Of a DNA stretch of 64,000 nucleotides, positions 19,038 through 28,010 are shown one piece after another; the first letter of the stretch is position 1, and the number at the start of each line of letters is the position of its first letter. A program made the position numbers and the translations under genes. The DNA comes from Thalassospira tepidiphila MCCC 1A03514 (GTDB lineage Bacteria > Pseudomonadota > Alphaproteobacteria > Rhodospirillales > Thalassospiraceae), in contig NZ_JPVZ01000003.1 in assembly GCF_001662875.1 (NCBI RefSeq), positions 558,001-622,000 of the forward strand, in the 5' to 3' direction. The notes beneath the pieces are model-generated. The model saw nothing but the letters and a program-made list of their open reading frames with translations, did no database searches and was not told the origin of the DNA.

Positions 19038-20363
19038 ATGTCTCATCGACTGATCGCCTGTGAAAATTGCGACTATCTCCATGTCGAGGAAGAAATCCCG
19101 ACGGGCAGTGTCGCATATTGCGTTCGATGTGGATCGCCGTTGTACCGCGCGGCACAGGTGCGCTTTGACAAACCGTTGGCACTGGCTGTTACGGCCTTTC
19201 TGTTGTTCTTGATTGCCAACAGCTATCCGGTTTTGACCTTTGCCATGGAAGGCCGGGTTGAGACCAACACACTAAGCAGTGGTGTGCTGACGTTCTGGCG
19301 CGAAGGGTTTCCGTTTTTGGCCATTATGGTCGCCGTCACATCTGTGCTGGCACCGCTGGTCCTGATTCTGGCGCACATCTATGTATTGCTGCCGATCAGC
19401 TTGAACCGGCAAGTGCCCGGCATGCAGCAGGTCTGGCGCATTCTGGCGATCATCCGGCCCTGGTCGATGCTGGATGTCTTCCTGATAGGGTTGCTGGTGG
19501 CTTTGACCAAGCTTACGGATTTTGCTGACGTCATTGCCGGTCCTGCGTTTTTTGCGATTTGCTGCCTGATCCCGACGGTTCTTCTGATGAATATCACGCT
19601 TGATCCGCGCTATGTTTGGCGGCGGTTGGCGCCGGCAAACCTGCGTTATCCGACATCTGAAGATATTGGCGACCAACAAGGTTCAGATCAGCAAGACAGA
19701 ACACTTCTGACCTGTCACACATGCTCCATGGTTGTTCTGGGCGGCGGGCATGAAAATGTGCGTTGTCCGCGCTGTGGTGCGATGGTGCATCACCGGAAGC
19801 CACGTAGCCTGTCGCGTTCATGGGCGTTGTTGCTGGCTGCTGTCATTTTGTACGTGCCGGCAAATGTCTTTCCGATCATGACCGTGACGTATCTTGGCCG
19901 GGCAGAGGCCGACACAATACTTTCCGGGGTCAGCGCGCTGGTCCGGGCCGGAGAGTGGCCAATTGCCATCGTTGTCTTTACCGCAAGCATTCTGGTGCCA
20001 ATCATCAAAATCCTGCTGTTGGGGTGGGTGTATATTGCAACCGCCTTGGGGTTGTCTGGTCCACTCAAGGAGCGCACATTGATTTATCGTATTACGGAGC
20101 TGATCGGGCGATGGTCGATGGTTGATGTGTTTATGGTATCGATCCTTGCCGCACTGGTAAAACTTGGAAATATCGCAACAGTTCAACCCGGTTTCGGGGC
20201 GGTTGCATTTTGTGGGGTGGTTATTTTGACAATGCTGTCGGCCATGGCCTTTGATCCGCGTTTGATTTGGGATCGCGCCGGTATGCAAACGGTCAAACGA
20301 CCAAGATTGGCAAGTGTGAAGACAGATCATGACCGCGTTGAAAATCAGGGGATTCCGTCATGA
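19038..20363 (+). CDS. pqiA: Paraquat-inducible protein A (two-module membrane protein)
   Basis: 441 residues: two consecutive PqiA modules, each a zinc-ribbon-like Cys pair set (CENCD...CVRCG near residues 8-30; CHTCS...CPRCG near 230-255) followed by four membrane helices. PqiA is the inner-membrane partner of the MCE protein PqiB in lipid traffic between membranes. The ATG at 19038 follows CAGGAAA. An upstream in-frame extension to 18951 has no binding site. First gene of pqiABC; its stop overlaps pqiB by 4 bp. Confidence 0.93.
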   Translation: MSHRLIACENCDYLHVEEEIPTGSVAYCVRCGSPLYRAAQVRFDKPLALAVTAFLLFLIANSYPVLTFAMEGRVETNTLSSGVLTFWREGFPFLAIMVAVTSVLAPLVLILAHIYVLLPISLNRQVPGMQQVWRILAIIRPWSMLDVFLIGLLVALTKLTDFADVIAGPAFFAICCLIPTVLLMNITLDPRYVWRRLAPANLRYPTSEDIGDQQGSDQQDRTLLTCHTCSMVVLGGGHENVRCPRCGAMVHHRKPRSLSRSWALLLAAVILYVPANVFPIMTVTYLGRAEADTILSGVSALVRAGEWPIAIVVFTASILVPIIKILLLGWVYIATALGLSGPLKERTLIYRITELIGRWSMVDVFMVSILAALVKLGNIATVQPGFGAVAFCGVVILTMLSAMAFDPRLIWDRAGMQTVKRPRLASVKTDHDRVENQGIPS

Positions 20364-22039
20364 GTGACGCGAAAAGTTCAGAACCGGATCAACAGCCGGA
20401 AAAGCCAGACATCCGAACAGGTTGGGGCCGTTTTTCAATTATCTGGCTGGTGCCGCTGGTGGCCTTGATCGTCGGTGGTTGGCTGTTGTGGCGTGATATC
20501 GTCTCAAAGGGTCCTGAAATCACCGTTACGTTTGAAGCGGCAGAAGGTCTGTCTGCCGGTAAGACAGCCGTGCGTTATCGCGATGTCGATGTCGGTCAGG
20601 TAACAGCCATCAATCTTGCCGACGATATGGAACATGTTATTCTGACGATCCGGATGAACGCGGATTTCAGCGATTACCTGACAGATAAAACGCGGTTCTG
20701 GGTTGTGCGTCCACGCGTGAGTGCGCGCGGTATTACCGGCTTGGAAACCATTGTTTCCGGCGCCTACATTGAAGTAATACCGGACAAGTCGGGGGAAAAA
20801 GCACGCCAATTTGTTGGCGAGGAGGAGCCGCAATTTATACCTGATGAAGAAAACGGCACGCGTTTTGTCCTGACCGCAGAAGAACTCGGTTCCCTGGGTG
20901 AGGGGACACCGGTCCTGCTGCGCGGGATCGAGGTCGGAGAGGTGCTTGATACCGAACTGGATGCCAATGCGGATGGTGTTTCAATCCCCGTATTTATCCG
21001 CAAACCTTTCGATGCCCTTGTTAAACGCCAAACCAGATTTTGGGATTCAAGCGGGATTGCCCTTGATCTGAATGCCGAAGGCTTTTCTGTGCGCGCGCAG
21101 TCTGTTCGCTCTGTTTTGGCGGGCGGGATCAACTTTTATACGCCGCCCGCAAATGAAAACGACGAAATGGCGACCGCAGATACGGTATTCCGCCTGCATG
21201 AAAGCCTTGAGAAGGCCGAGTTGCTTGCTGAGGGATACAGTCAGCGCTACATGCTTTATTTCGACTCTTCGGTTCGCGGACTTTCGCGCGGTGCGCCTGT
21301 GGAATTTAACGGTATCCGTGTCGGGACAGTCGAAAGTGTCGACCTGGAATATGTCGTTACACAGCACGCCTTCCGTGTGCCGGTTGAGGTCACACTTGAA
21401 CCCGAACGCGTAAGCATCGTTGGTGGGCGCCTCGGGGATGTTGACCCGCAGGAAACCATAGAAACCCTGATTGATAATGGCCTGCGCGCCCGCCTCAAGA
21501 CAGGAAGTTTCATTACAGGTCAGTTGTTTGTCGACCTGTCTATGCATCCGGTTTCCCCGGCGCGCTATCTTGGCAATCAAGAGGGCAATTTGCCGGAACT
21601 TCCGACATTGCCGCAAAAGCTGGACGAAATTGCCAATTCGCTAACCAGTCTTCTTGAAAAGGTCGAAACCTTCCCGATTGAAGAAATCGGAATTCGCCTG
21701 CTTGGGACCGTGGAGGGCATGGAGAATATCGTCACGTCGCCAGCATTGAATAACGGGATGATCAGCCTGCAACAGGCCGCAGCGGGCATAAATACGCTTG
21801 TCACCAATCTGGATGCGAGTGTGTTACCTGCAACCCAGACCGCGCTGGATGCAGCACGCGAGGCACTTGGCGGTGTTCGCGATGTCACCGCGCCAACGTC
21901 ACCTGTGCGTTACAACCTTGAACAGGCCCTGAAAGAACTCGGAGCAACGGCGCGTTCCCTGCGTGAACTGACCGATTTCCTCGAACAGAACCCGAGTGCC
22001 CTTATCCTTGGCAAGAGCGGCCCGGAGGAGAATAAATGA
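20360..22039 (+). CDS. pqiB: MCE-domain protein PqiB
   Basis: 559 residues. One N-terminal membrane anchor (residues ~25-45), then three MCE domains beginning near residues 50, 165 and 290, each with the pattern [VR][YF]xG/D-IxVGxV (VRYRDVDVGQV; VLLRGIEVGEV; VEFNGIRVGTV). The C-terminal helical region would form the needle across the periplasm, as in E. coli PqiB. Overlaps both neighbours by 4 bp. Confidence 0.95.
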   Translation: MSDAKSSEPDQQPEKPDIRTGWGRFSIIWLVPLVALIVGGWLLWRDIVSKGPEITVTFEAAEGLSAGKTAVRYRDVDVGQVTAINLADDMEHVILTIRMNADFSDYLTDKTRFWVVRPRVSARGITGLETIVSGAYIEVIPDKSGEKARQFVGEEEPQFIPDEENGTRFVLTAEELGSLGEGTPVLLRGIEVGEVLDTELDANADGVSIPVFIRKPFDALVKRQTRFWDSSGIALDLNAEGFSVRAQSVRSVLAGGINFYTPPANENDEMATADTVFRLHESLEKAELLAEGYSQRYMLYFDSSVRGLSRGAPVEFNGIRVGTVESVDLEYVVTQHAFRVPVEVTLEPERVSIVGGRLGDVDPQETIETLIDNGLRARLKTGSFITGQLFVDLSMHPVSPARYLGNQEGNLPELPTLPQKLDEIANSLTSLLEKVETFPIEEIGIRLLGTVEGMENIVTSPALNNGMISLQQAAAGINTLVTNLDASVLPATQTALDAAREALGGVRDVTAPTSPVRYNLEQALKELGATARSLRELTDFLEQNPSALILGKSGPEENK

Positions 22040-22632
22040 TGCGACAGACAGTCCGAAAAATGATCTCCAGATGGGGGGTGCTGCTGGTCGCACCACTATT
22101 GGCCGCCTGCGCGTCACCCTCGGTTCCTGACCAATATTATTTGCTGTCACCAATGGTGCAGCCGGTGTCGCCAGCACCCGGTGAAACGACGGTCATTGGT
22201 GTTGGGCCGGTGACAATTCCGAGCTATCTCGACCGATCGACGATCGTCACGCGCAGTGCCGCCAATCGGCCGGAGGTCAATTCCGGATACCGCTGGGCCG
22301 AACCGCTGGGCGAGAATATCAATCGTGTTCTTATGGATAACCTCGACAGGACCGGGGTTGCCGCACGGCTGGAAGTCTTTCCCTGGAACTCACGGGACAT
22401 GGTGGAATGGCAGGTGGTTGTCGATATTGACCGTTTTGAACGGCAGGCCGATGGCAATGTTAACCTGACAGCCCGTTGGAAGCTTGTGTATTTCCAAAGT
22501 GGGGAAATCGTCACAGCAGCCAAGTATGACAAGGTCAGCACACCAGTCGATCAAACACTCGATAACACCGTTATCGCCATGAGCAGTCTGCTAGCCGATT
22601 TGACGGCCGAAATTGCGGCGCGGATACCGTGA
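22036..22632 (+). CDS. pqiC: PqiC-type lipoprotein
   Basis: 198 residues, lipoprotein signal with lipobox LLAAC at about residue 26. The remainder (DQYYLLSP; IGVGPVTIPSYLDR) matches the ABC-transport auxiliary lipoprotein family that includes PqiC, the outer-membrane partner of PqiB. Starts in the ATGA overlap with pqiB. Last gene of the operon. Confidence 0.92.
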   Translation: MMRQTVRKMISRWGVLLVAPLLAACASPSVPDQYYLLSPMVQPVSPAPGETTVIGVGPVTIPSYLDRSTIVTRSAANRPEVNSGYRWAEPLGENINRVLMDNLDRTGVAARLEVFPWNSRDMVEWQVVVDIDRFERQADGNVNLTARWKLVYFQSGEIVTAAKYDKVSTPVDQTLDNTVIAMSSLLADLTAEIAARIP

Positions 22633-22679
22633 TTCGTCGGAAAATGACGGTTCACGGCCAAATACGCAGTTCGATTGTC

Positions 22680-22721
22680 AGAATTTCCCAGCTCCAAGGG
22701 CAGGGGAATTCAGGAAATTCT
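22680..22721. repeat. 9-bp perfect inverted repeat between pqiC and the 562-residue unknown
   Basis: AGAATTTCC and GGAAATTCT are separated by 24 bp, with a further GGGGAATTC inside. No T-run follows, so an operator or weak hairpin is more likely than a terminator. Confidence 0.4.
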
Positions 22722-22886
22722 AAAGAAATACCCGAAAGTATATAAAACATCTGCATCGAACTATTGTTTTAGGATCCCGATTAGCAGTATAAGTAAGAAT
22801 AAATATAAAAATTGGGACACGCGCCTGACTAGTTAAACGGCAGACTTATGCCGCCCAAACAGGAAGTTAGGGAGCCAGAGCGCGTC

Positions 22887-24575
22887 ATGTCGGATACGAC
22901 ATTTGAAGTTATGGTCCAGCGTGGGGATCGCTGGATAATCCATTCGACATTTGATGTCGAACAGGAGGCGGTTACAGAAGCTGAAAAGCTTGTGAAAACC
23001 AAGATCTCTGCCGTGCGCGTTATTCGTAACTGGGAACGCGGCGACGGTCGTCATATTGAAAAGGTACTTCTCGAAAAACAAGGTGCGGGCGAGGACCAGG
23101 ACGATGACGTTCGGGTAACTTCGATCGACGAAGCGCCGTTGTGCGAGACGGATAATGACCTTTTGCAGAAAGAAAGCCGCGCGACCATCAACCGGTTGCT
23201 GCGCAAATATTTCGAACAGGAAATTCTGACGCCTTGCGAGGTAATGTACAATTACCAGAACCTGCGCAAGTTGATGTTCCATGACACCTTGATGCCGACC
23301 GCGGTTGACAAGGTGGCCGGGCTTCATGCCAAGGCGACGGATGGTGATCACATTGAGGCGATGAACAACCTTCATGGCGCGATTGAGCAGCTATCTGCGC
23401 GCGCCCGCGAAGTTGAAAAAGTCGATCTGCCGGCATTCGAAGACGCCACCATTTCGGAAGTGCGTGACGAAATCCGACGCCTCAACCTTGCGGAAGATAC
23501 CGACTTCCTGACCATGGTTGCGCTGACGCGCGTGCTGTCCTCGACCCGTAACTGGGTCGGGAAGCTTGACCTTGCGCTTAAGGTCAAGGGCGATGAAAAG
23601 GACGAAGCCGCCCGCAAGATGATTGATGACGTGATTGCCGATATTCTCGGTTCTCCCGTCGCACTCAAGGAACTGCTTGGCGGTTCCCGCAGCTTTGGCG
23701 AAGCGGTGACCCTGCACATTGACCTCGCACTTGGCCGTGCAAAGGGAAATCGCGGTGCTGCTGATGACATTCTTGAACTTCTGAACCCGCTGTTTGGGTC
23801 CGGTCTTTTGGCCAACAGTCAGGAAGCGATGTTTGATTACATCGTTCGTGAACTGCGCAGTGCCAATAGCCTGCAACGCCACGAAAGCGATCCGGATCCG
23901 CTTGACGGTATCCTTGAACGCCTGATCACAGAGCAGGGCGTGATTTATGGCACGCCGATGGTCAGCGCGATTGCCGAACGTGGTGCTCGGTTGCGCAATG
24001 TTGGCGGCCCAAGGGCGCTGATCGAAGGTGTTGCAGAAATCAACAGTCGCCTGATCCCCAACTTCCGGAAGCTGACCTGGCTTATCGCGGTTGCCAATAG
24101 CGGGATCGTCGAAGACTTTGCCGACGAACTCTATGAGATGATGCGCGACGCTGTCGGTGATATGCGTGCTTTGCGCGCGTTCTGTGAGCCGGACGCCAAG
24201 CCACGCGACAAAATGGCGACCGTCAAACATATGAACGACGTGCTTGCGGCATCAAACGTTCCTGATGAGCAGAAGGCCGAAATCGGCGCCAAGCTTGATG
24301 ACGGACTGGCAGAGTATCTTGTCCGCGAGAAGGTGATTGAACGCATTGATAATCCGTCTCTGCATTTGCGCAAACGGGCCTATATGCTGGTTCAATTCTG
24401 TTCAAGCGGTGTTCTGATTGAGGGCAAATCGGCTGCCATGGCCCGTAAAAGGGTGGTCGGGTATCTGAAACAGCCCAACTTTACCGACAAATTGGTCGAT
24501 GACATCAAGGACATGACGACCAAGGAAGGCACGATCCGCGATTTCTATGCATTGTTGCAACGAAGCGGGTTCTGA
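22887..24575 (+). CDS. Uncharacterised 562-residue soluble protein
   Basis: Not recognised. No signal peptide or membrane helix. Residues ~5-65 look like a small alpha/beta domain (FEVMVQRGDRW, then an Ala-rich helix, then AVRVIRNW and KVLLEKQ). An acidic linker follows (GEDQDDD), and the rest is predicted mostly helical and rich in charged residues, possibly helical repeats. The same N-terminal pattern seems to occur in the small protein at 58854-59237. The start at 22887 is 12 nt after GGGAG; an ATG at 22848 would add 13 residues. Monocistronic, with its own terminator. Confidence 0.8.
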   Translation: MSDTTFEVMVQRGDRWIIHSTFDVEQEAVTEAEKLVKTKISAVRVIRNWERGDGRHIEKVLLEKQGAGEDQDDDVRVTSIDEAPLCETDNDLLQKESRATINRLLRKYFEQEILTPCEVMYNYQNLRKLMFHDTLMPTAVDKVAGLHAKATDGDHIEAMNNLHGAIEQLSARAREVEKVDLPAFEDATISEVRDEIRRLNLAEDTDFLTMVALTRVLSSTRNWVGKLDLALKVKGDEKDEAARKMIDDVIADILGSPVALKELLGGSRSFGEAVTLHIDLALGRAKGNRGAADDILELLNPLFGSGLLANSQEAMFDYIVRELRSANSLQRHESDPDPLDGILERLITEQGVIYGTPMVSAIAERGARLRNVGGPRALIEGVAEINSRLIPNFRKLTWLIAVANSGIVEDFADELYEMMRDAVGDMRALRAFCEPDAKPRDKMATVKHMNDVLAASNVPDEQKAEIGAKLDDGLAEYLVREKVIERIDNPSLHLRKRAYMLVQFCSSGVLIEGKSAAMARKRVVGYLKQPNFTDKLVDDIKDMTTKEGTIRDFYALLQRSGF

Positions 24576-24607
24576 CCCGAATACATCCTTTTTGGGCGTT
24601 GAATGAT

Positions 24608-24652
24608 GAAAACACCCCGCGAAAGCCGGTTGGCGAGATTCGTGGGGTGTTT
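24608..24652 (+). terminator. Intrinsic terminator after the 562-residue unknown
   Basis: AAACACCCCGCGAA pairs with TTCGTGGGGTGTTT (one mismatch), followed by a short T-rich tail. 33 bp after the stop. Confidence 0.75.
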
Positions 24653-24710
24653 GTCATTGTTGCCACATTCGGGATTGGGCATGATGTATCTCTGACAAGG
24701 AGCTACGAAG

Positions 24711-25742
24711 ATGTCCAACTCACCCCACACCCCAAAATTAGTCGTCTGCCATGCCTTTGATGGTGTCATGAGCCTTGATGTCATCGGACCGCTTCAGGTG
24801 TTCGGTTCGGCAAATGACGAGCTTTCCGCGCTAGGACGGCCACAAGGATACGAAGGGATCGTTGTCGCCGGGGCGAGTGGGCCGGTACGGACATCCTGTG
24901 GTGTGCGAATATATGCCGATATGGCGTGGCGTGACCTTGATCTGGACACGGTCGATACTCTGCTGGTGCCAGGTGGTGTCGGTGTTCTGACAGAATGCAA
25001 AGAACCTCAAATCCTTGATTGGGTCAGAAAGGCCGAAGGCATCGTACCACGGCTAGGCTCGATCTGTTCAGGTGCACTTGTCCTGGCCGAGGCCGGAGTG
25101 CTTGATGGCAAAATGGCCACAACCCACTGGTCGCGCTGCGAACAAATGGCACGGGATTACCCGGCAATCCAAATGATGGGGGACCGGCTGCATAGCTATG
25201 ATCCCGTAGGACTGGATGGCGATCCGCATGTTTTCACATCAGCTGGCGTCACCGCCGGGATTGATCTGGCGCTGGCGATTGTGGAGGCCGATTTTGGTCG
25301 TGCCTTGGCCTTGTCCGTTGCGCGCCGGCTTGTGATGTTCCTCAAACGGCCCGGCGGGCAGGCACAGTTCAGCGCCTATCTTATCCCTGAAACAGGCGCC
25401 ACAGCGCGGCTTGCAAATCTGCTTGAATGGTTACCCGGCAATATCGCCAAGGATTTGTCACTTGAAACACTGGCCGAACGTGCGGGGATGACACCGCGCA
25501 CTTTTTCACGGGTGTTTGCGCGTGATCTGGGGATGAGCCCGGCGCGTTACGTCGAACGGGTTCGTGTAGAAGCCGCCCGTGCGCTGTTGCAGGACGAGGC
25601 CCTTGCGATTGGGCAAGTTGCCGAGTTGTGTGGATTCCGGCATCCGGAAACGCTGCGCCGGGCGTTTCAGCGACATCTTTCTGTCAGTCCCCAGGAATAT
25701 GCGGAGCGCTTTGCCCGCAAATCACTTGTCACCGCAAACTAG
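24711..25742 (+). CDS. GlxA-family regulator (DJ-1/PfpI domain plus AraC helix-turn-helix)
   Basis: 343 residues. Residues ~10-200 form a DJ-1/PfpI-like domain with the elbow GSICSGALVLAEAG; residues ~235-335 carry two helix-turn-helix units of the AraC type (LETLAERAGMTPRTFSRVF and IGQVAELCGFRHPETLRRAF). GlxA proteins often control metabolism of amines or quaternary ammonium compounds. AAGGAGC lies 8 nt upstream. The MFS gene begins 49 bp later and is the probable target or partner. Confidence 0.93.
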   Translation: MSNSPHTPKLVVCHAFDGVMSLDVIGPLQVFGSANDELSALGRPQGYEGIVVAGASGPVRTSCGVRIYADMAWRDLDLDTVDTLLVPGGVGVLTECKEPQILDWVRKAEGIVPRLGSICSGALVLAEAGVLDGKMATTHWSRCEQMARDYPAIQMMGDRLHSYDPVGLDGDPHVFTSAGVTAGIDLALAIVEADFGRALALSVARRLVMFLKRPGGQAQFSAYLIPETGATARLANLLEWLPGNIAKDLSLETLAERAGMTPRTFSRVFARDLGMSPARYVERVRVEAARALLQDEALAIGQVAELCGFRHPETLRRAFQRHLSVSPQEYAERFARKSLVTAN

Positions 25743-25791
25743 CGACGGTTTGACGGCTTTCATCACAGTTTGAATTTCAGGAGTTGGGAAC

Positions 25792-26970
25792 ATGTTGTTG
25801 CTGACCAATGGATCATTGCGTCTGCTTTTCTTCGCGCAGGCGCTGTATTGGTCCTGTTCACTGATCGGCATTACCCTGACATCGCTTGTCGGTGTATCGC
25901 TCGCCCCCGCGCCATCCATGGCAACTTTGCCACTTGGAATGCTTATGGTCGGCAATCTCGTATCTGTTCATCCGCTTGCCATGTTGATGCAGCGTCGTGG
26001 CCGACGTGTCGGGTTGTTTGTCGGGGCACTCTTTGGGGTCTTGGGGGGCCTGATGGTGGCTTACGGCATTTATATCGGTTCGTTCTGGCTGGTCACGTTT
26101 TCCGCCGCACTGATCGGCACCTATCAGGCGTCGGCTATGTATTATCGTTACGCGGCGCTGGAAACTGTCGCGCCATCCGAAAAGGGGCGTGCTGCCGCCC
26201 TCGTTCTGGGCGGGGGTGTTCTAGCCGCGCTAATCGCCCCTGAGATTGCTGTTGGGAGCCAAGGCATGTTCCCGGTTCCGTTTGCCGGGGCCTACGTGGC
26301 ACTGGCAGGCATGGCGGCCTTGGGCGCGTCCTTGATGATCATGTTGCCAGATGGTGGCATTCCGCAACGTGCCGGGTCGAGCCGGGCGGTTATGTCCGAT
26401 CTGTTGCGCCGCCCAGTCATTCGCGGCGCAATCGCCATCAGTGCCGCCGGGCAGGGGATTATGGTCCTGGTCATGACAGCGACACCGCTTGCGATGAAAT
26501 ATTGTGGCTTTGATGTGGATGTGTCGGCCAACGTGATCCGCTGGCATTTGATCGGGATGTTCTTGCCAGCCTTCGTCGCCGGGCCAATGATCGACCGGTT
26601 CGGTCCACGCCGGGTCGCATCATTCGGGGCGGTTGCACTGGCAATAAGTGTTGGCGTTGCCGTCTCGGGCATTTCGGTTGCCGCTTTTCTGATCAGTTCG
26701 TTCCTTCTGGGGATTGGCTGGAACATGATGCTGTTGGCGGGGACGACGATGCTGGGCGAGGGGCATGATGCGGCGGAACGCGGGTATGCTCAAAGCCTGA
26801 TGGAGCTTGGCAACAGTGGGACGGCGACAGTCGCCACAATTGCCAGCGGGGCATTGATCGCCGGTGCCGGCTGGAGCCTGATCAACTTTGGTGTGTTGCC
26901 GGTTTTGGGTGTTGCATTGATTTTGATGTGGCGAGGATATGCCGCAAAGCAAGCGACCGCAGACGTCTGA
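25792..26970 (+). CDS. MFS transporter
   Basis: 392 residues, about 12 membrane helices. The loop QRRGRRVG after the second helix is the MFS motif A region, and a second copy appears at MIDRFGPRRV. Substrate unknown. The segments VMTATPLAMK and GIGWNMMLL recur almost unchanged in the truncated MFS gene at 63040, making the two paralogues. Probably co-transcribed with the GlxA-type regulator. Confidence 0.9.
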   Translation: MLLLTNGSLRLLFFAQALYWSCSLIGITLTSLVGVSLAPAPSMATLPLGMLMVGNLVSVHPLAMLMQRRGRRVGLFVGALFGVLGGLMVAYGIYIGSFWLVTFSAALIGTYQASAMYYRYAALETVAPSEKGRAAALVLGGGVLAALIAPEIAVGSQGMFPVPFAGAYVALAGMAALGASLMIMLPDGGIPQRAGSSRAVMSDLLRRPVIRGAIAISAAGQGIMVLVMTATPLAMKYCGFDVDVSANVIRWHLIGMFLPAFVAGPMIDRFGPRRVASFGAVALAISVGVAVSGISVAAFLISSFLLGIGWNMMLLAGTTMLGEGHDAAERGYAQSLMELGNSGTATVATIASGALIAGAGWSLINFGVLPVLGVALILMWRGYAAKQATADV

Positions 26971-26981
26971 AACCAAAAGAA

Positions 26982-27006
26982 ACCGCCGGTCAAGACGACC
27001 GGCGGT
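26982..27006 (+). repeat. Hairpin after the MFS gene
   Basis: ACCGCCGGTC pairs perfectly with GACCGGCGGT around a 5-nt loop, 11 bp after the MFS stop. It lacks a T-run, so it may stabilise the 3' end or terminate weakly. Confidence 0.55.
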
Positions 27007-27110
27007 GAAGTTGCAGGGCGAACGGGGATCGTCGCCCCGGCGCGACTGAAATCGCTTGCATCCCAAGCCGTTCGGGATGGACGAGAACGGGTAGGGTGCG
27101 TGCGTAAAGG

Positions 27111-27138
27111 CAATAAAAAACCGGCCATCAGGCCGGTT
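27111..27138 (-). terminator. Terminator overlapping a stop codon
   Basis: On the minus strand AACCGGCC, the stop TGA plus T, and GGCCGGTT are followed by T6. The stop codon of the 73-residue gene forms the loop. Confidence 0.85.
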
Positions 27139-27349
27139 GGGATACCAAACTTGTCGCGTTGCCTGCGACGAATTCCTTGATCTTCTGCAAAACGAAATCG
27201 CGTGAACTGTTTTCGCGGGTACGGAACAGGACTTCGCGGTCCTGAATGACCAGCCCCATGTAAACAGGGTCGTTATGACCTTCCTTGGTCATCTTGAGGG
27301 CGCGAAGGGTATGACCGAGATCATCCGTGCTTTGATAGATCGTACGCAT
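27128..27349 (-). CDS. Small uncharacterised protein (73 residues)
   Basis: Not recognised. Soluble, no signal peptide; the pattern RTIYQSTDDLGHTLRALK, then VYMGLVIQDREVLFRTR, then a helix ending KIKEFVAG suggests a compact beta-alpha fold. The start at 27349 is supported by GGAG 7 nt upstream; a longer frame to 27469 lacks one. The terminator immediately after, sharing its stop codon, argues that the gene is real. It sits between an MFS gene and tRNA-Ser. Confidence 0.7.
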   Translation of the reverse strand: MRTIYQSTDDLGHTLRALKMTKEGHNDPVYMGLVIQDREVLFRTRENSSRDFVLQKIKEFVAGNATSLVSQPA

Positions 27350-27631
27350 TTTTCTCCAACCAGCATTTACGTCAAAAGACGGTGAAAAACCAATCGACCA
27401 CACCGTTATGACAGCTGTTTTTTTCTGTCCGATGACAGCCGTGTGATGGTTTGAAGACTCTTTTCCCAATCAACCGGGAAATGCAGTGAGCAATGCAGTC
27501 AAAAAGCTGCTGGTTTTATTTAGCAGGACTGTTAAAAAGAAAACGACCTTAACGCCGGTTTCGGGCATTGACATGCGCCATGGCGATGTTTAAGAAAGGC
27601 GTCGTTCCGCAGGGAACACCAAGGACATAAA

Positions 27632-27724
27632 GGGCAAGTGGCCGAGTGGCTGAAGGCGCTCCCCTGCTAAGGGAGTATAGGGTCAAAAGCCCTATCGAGG
27701 GTTCGAATCCCTCCTTGCCCGCCA
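27632..27724 (+). tRNA. tRNA-Ser (anticodon GCU)
   Basis: 93 nt including an encoded CCA. Acceptor GGGCAAG pairs with CTTGCCC; the anticodon loop CTGCTAA gives GCU, reading AGC/AGU; a long class II variable arm (ATAGGGTCAAAAGCCCTAT) is present; the T loop is GTTCGAATC. Followed directly by a terminator. Confidence 0.97.
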
Positions 27725-27730
27725 TTGATT

Positions 27731-27757
27731 AAAGCACCCCAAAAGGGTGCTTTTTTC
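27731..27757 (+). terminator. Terminator of tRNA-Ser
   Basis: AAAGCACCC and GGGTGCTTT form a stem around a short CAAAA-type loop, followed by a T-run. It starts 7 bp after the tRNA CCA. Confidence 0.88.
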
Positions 27758-28010
27758 GTTTCGAGCCCGCGCATTTGGGCCGTGGCCGACGCGATTGATC
27801 ATGGTGAGGCCAGATCCGTTCCCAAATCACGTTCGCTCATCGCAAGAGATCAAAAATTACAACTGTTTAGTACATAGTGCCACCGGCGCAGCCAGCTTGA
27901 TTTCATCTGTTTCCTATGATCTATCTGACAAGCTCCAAGCTGAAGGTGGAACAGAAAAAAGGCTTGAGCGTTCTGGTGTGCAGTAAAACAAGAAAACAGA
28001 CGGGGCCGGA

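Noticed and set aside
27632-27757. tRNA-Ser as an integration site for a mobile element
   Set aside because: No integrase gene and no repeat of the tRNA 3' end were seen nearby; the flanking genes look chromosomal.
27747-27986. 79-codon frame between tRNA-Ser and the cupin gene
   Set aside because: Begins inside the tRNA terminator and has no supporting start site or protein pattern.
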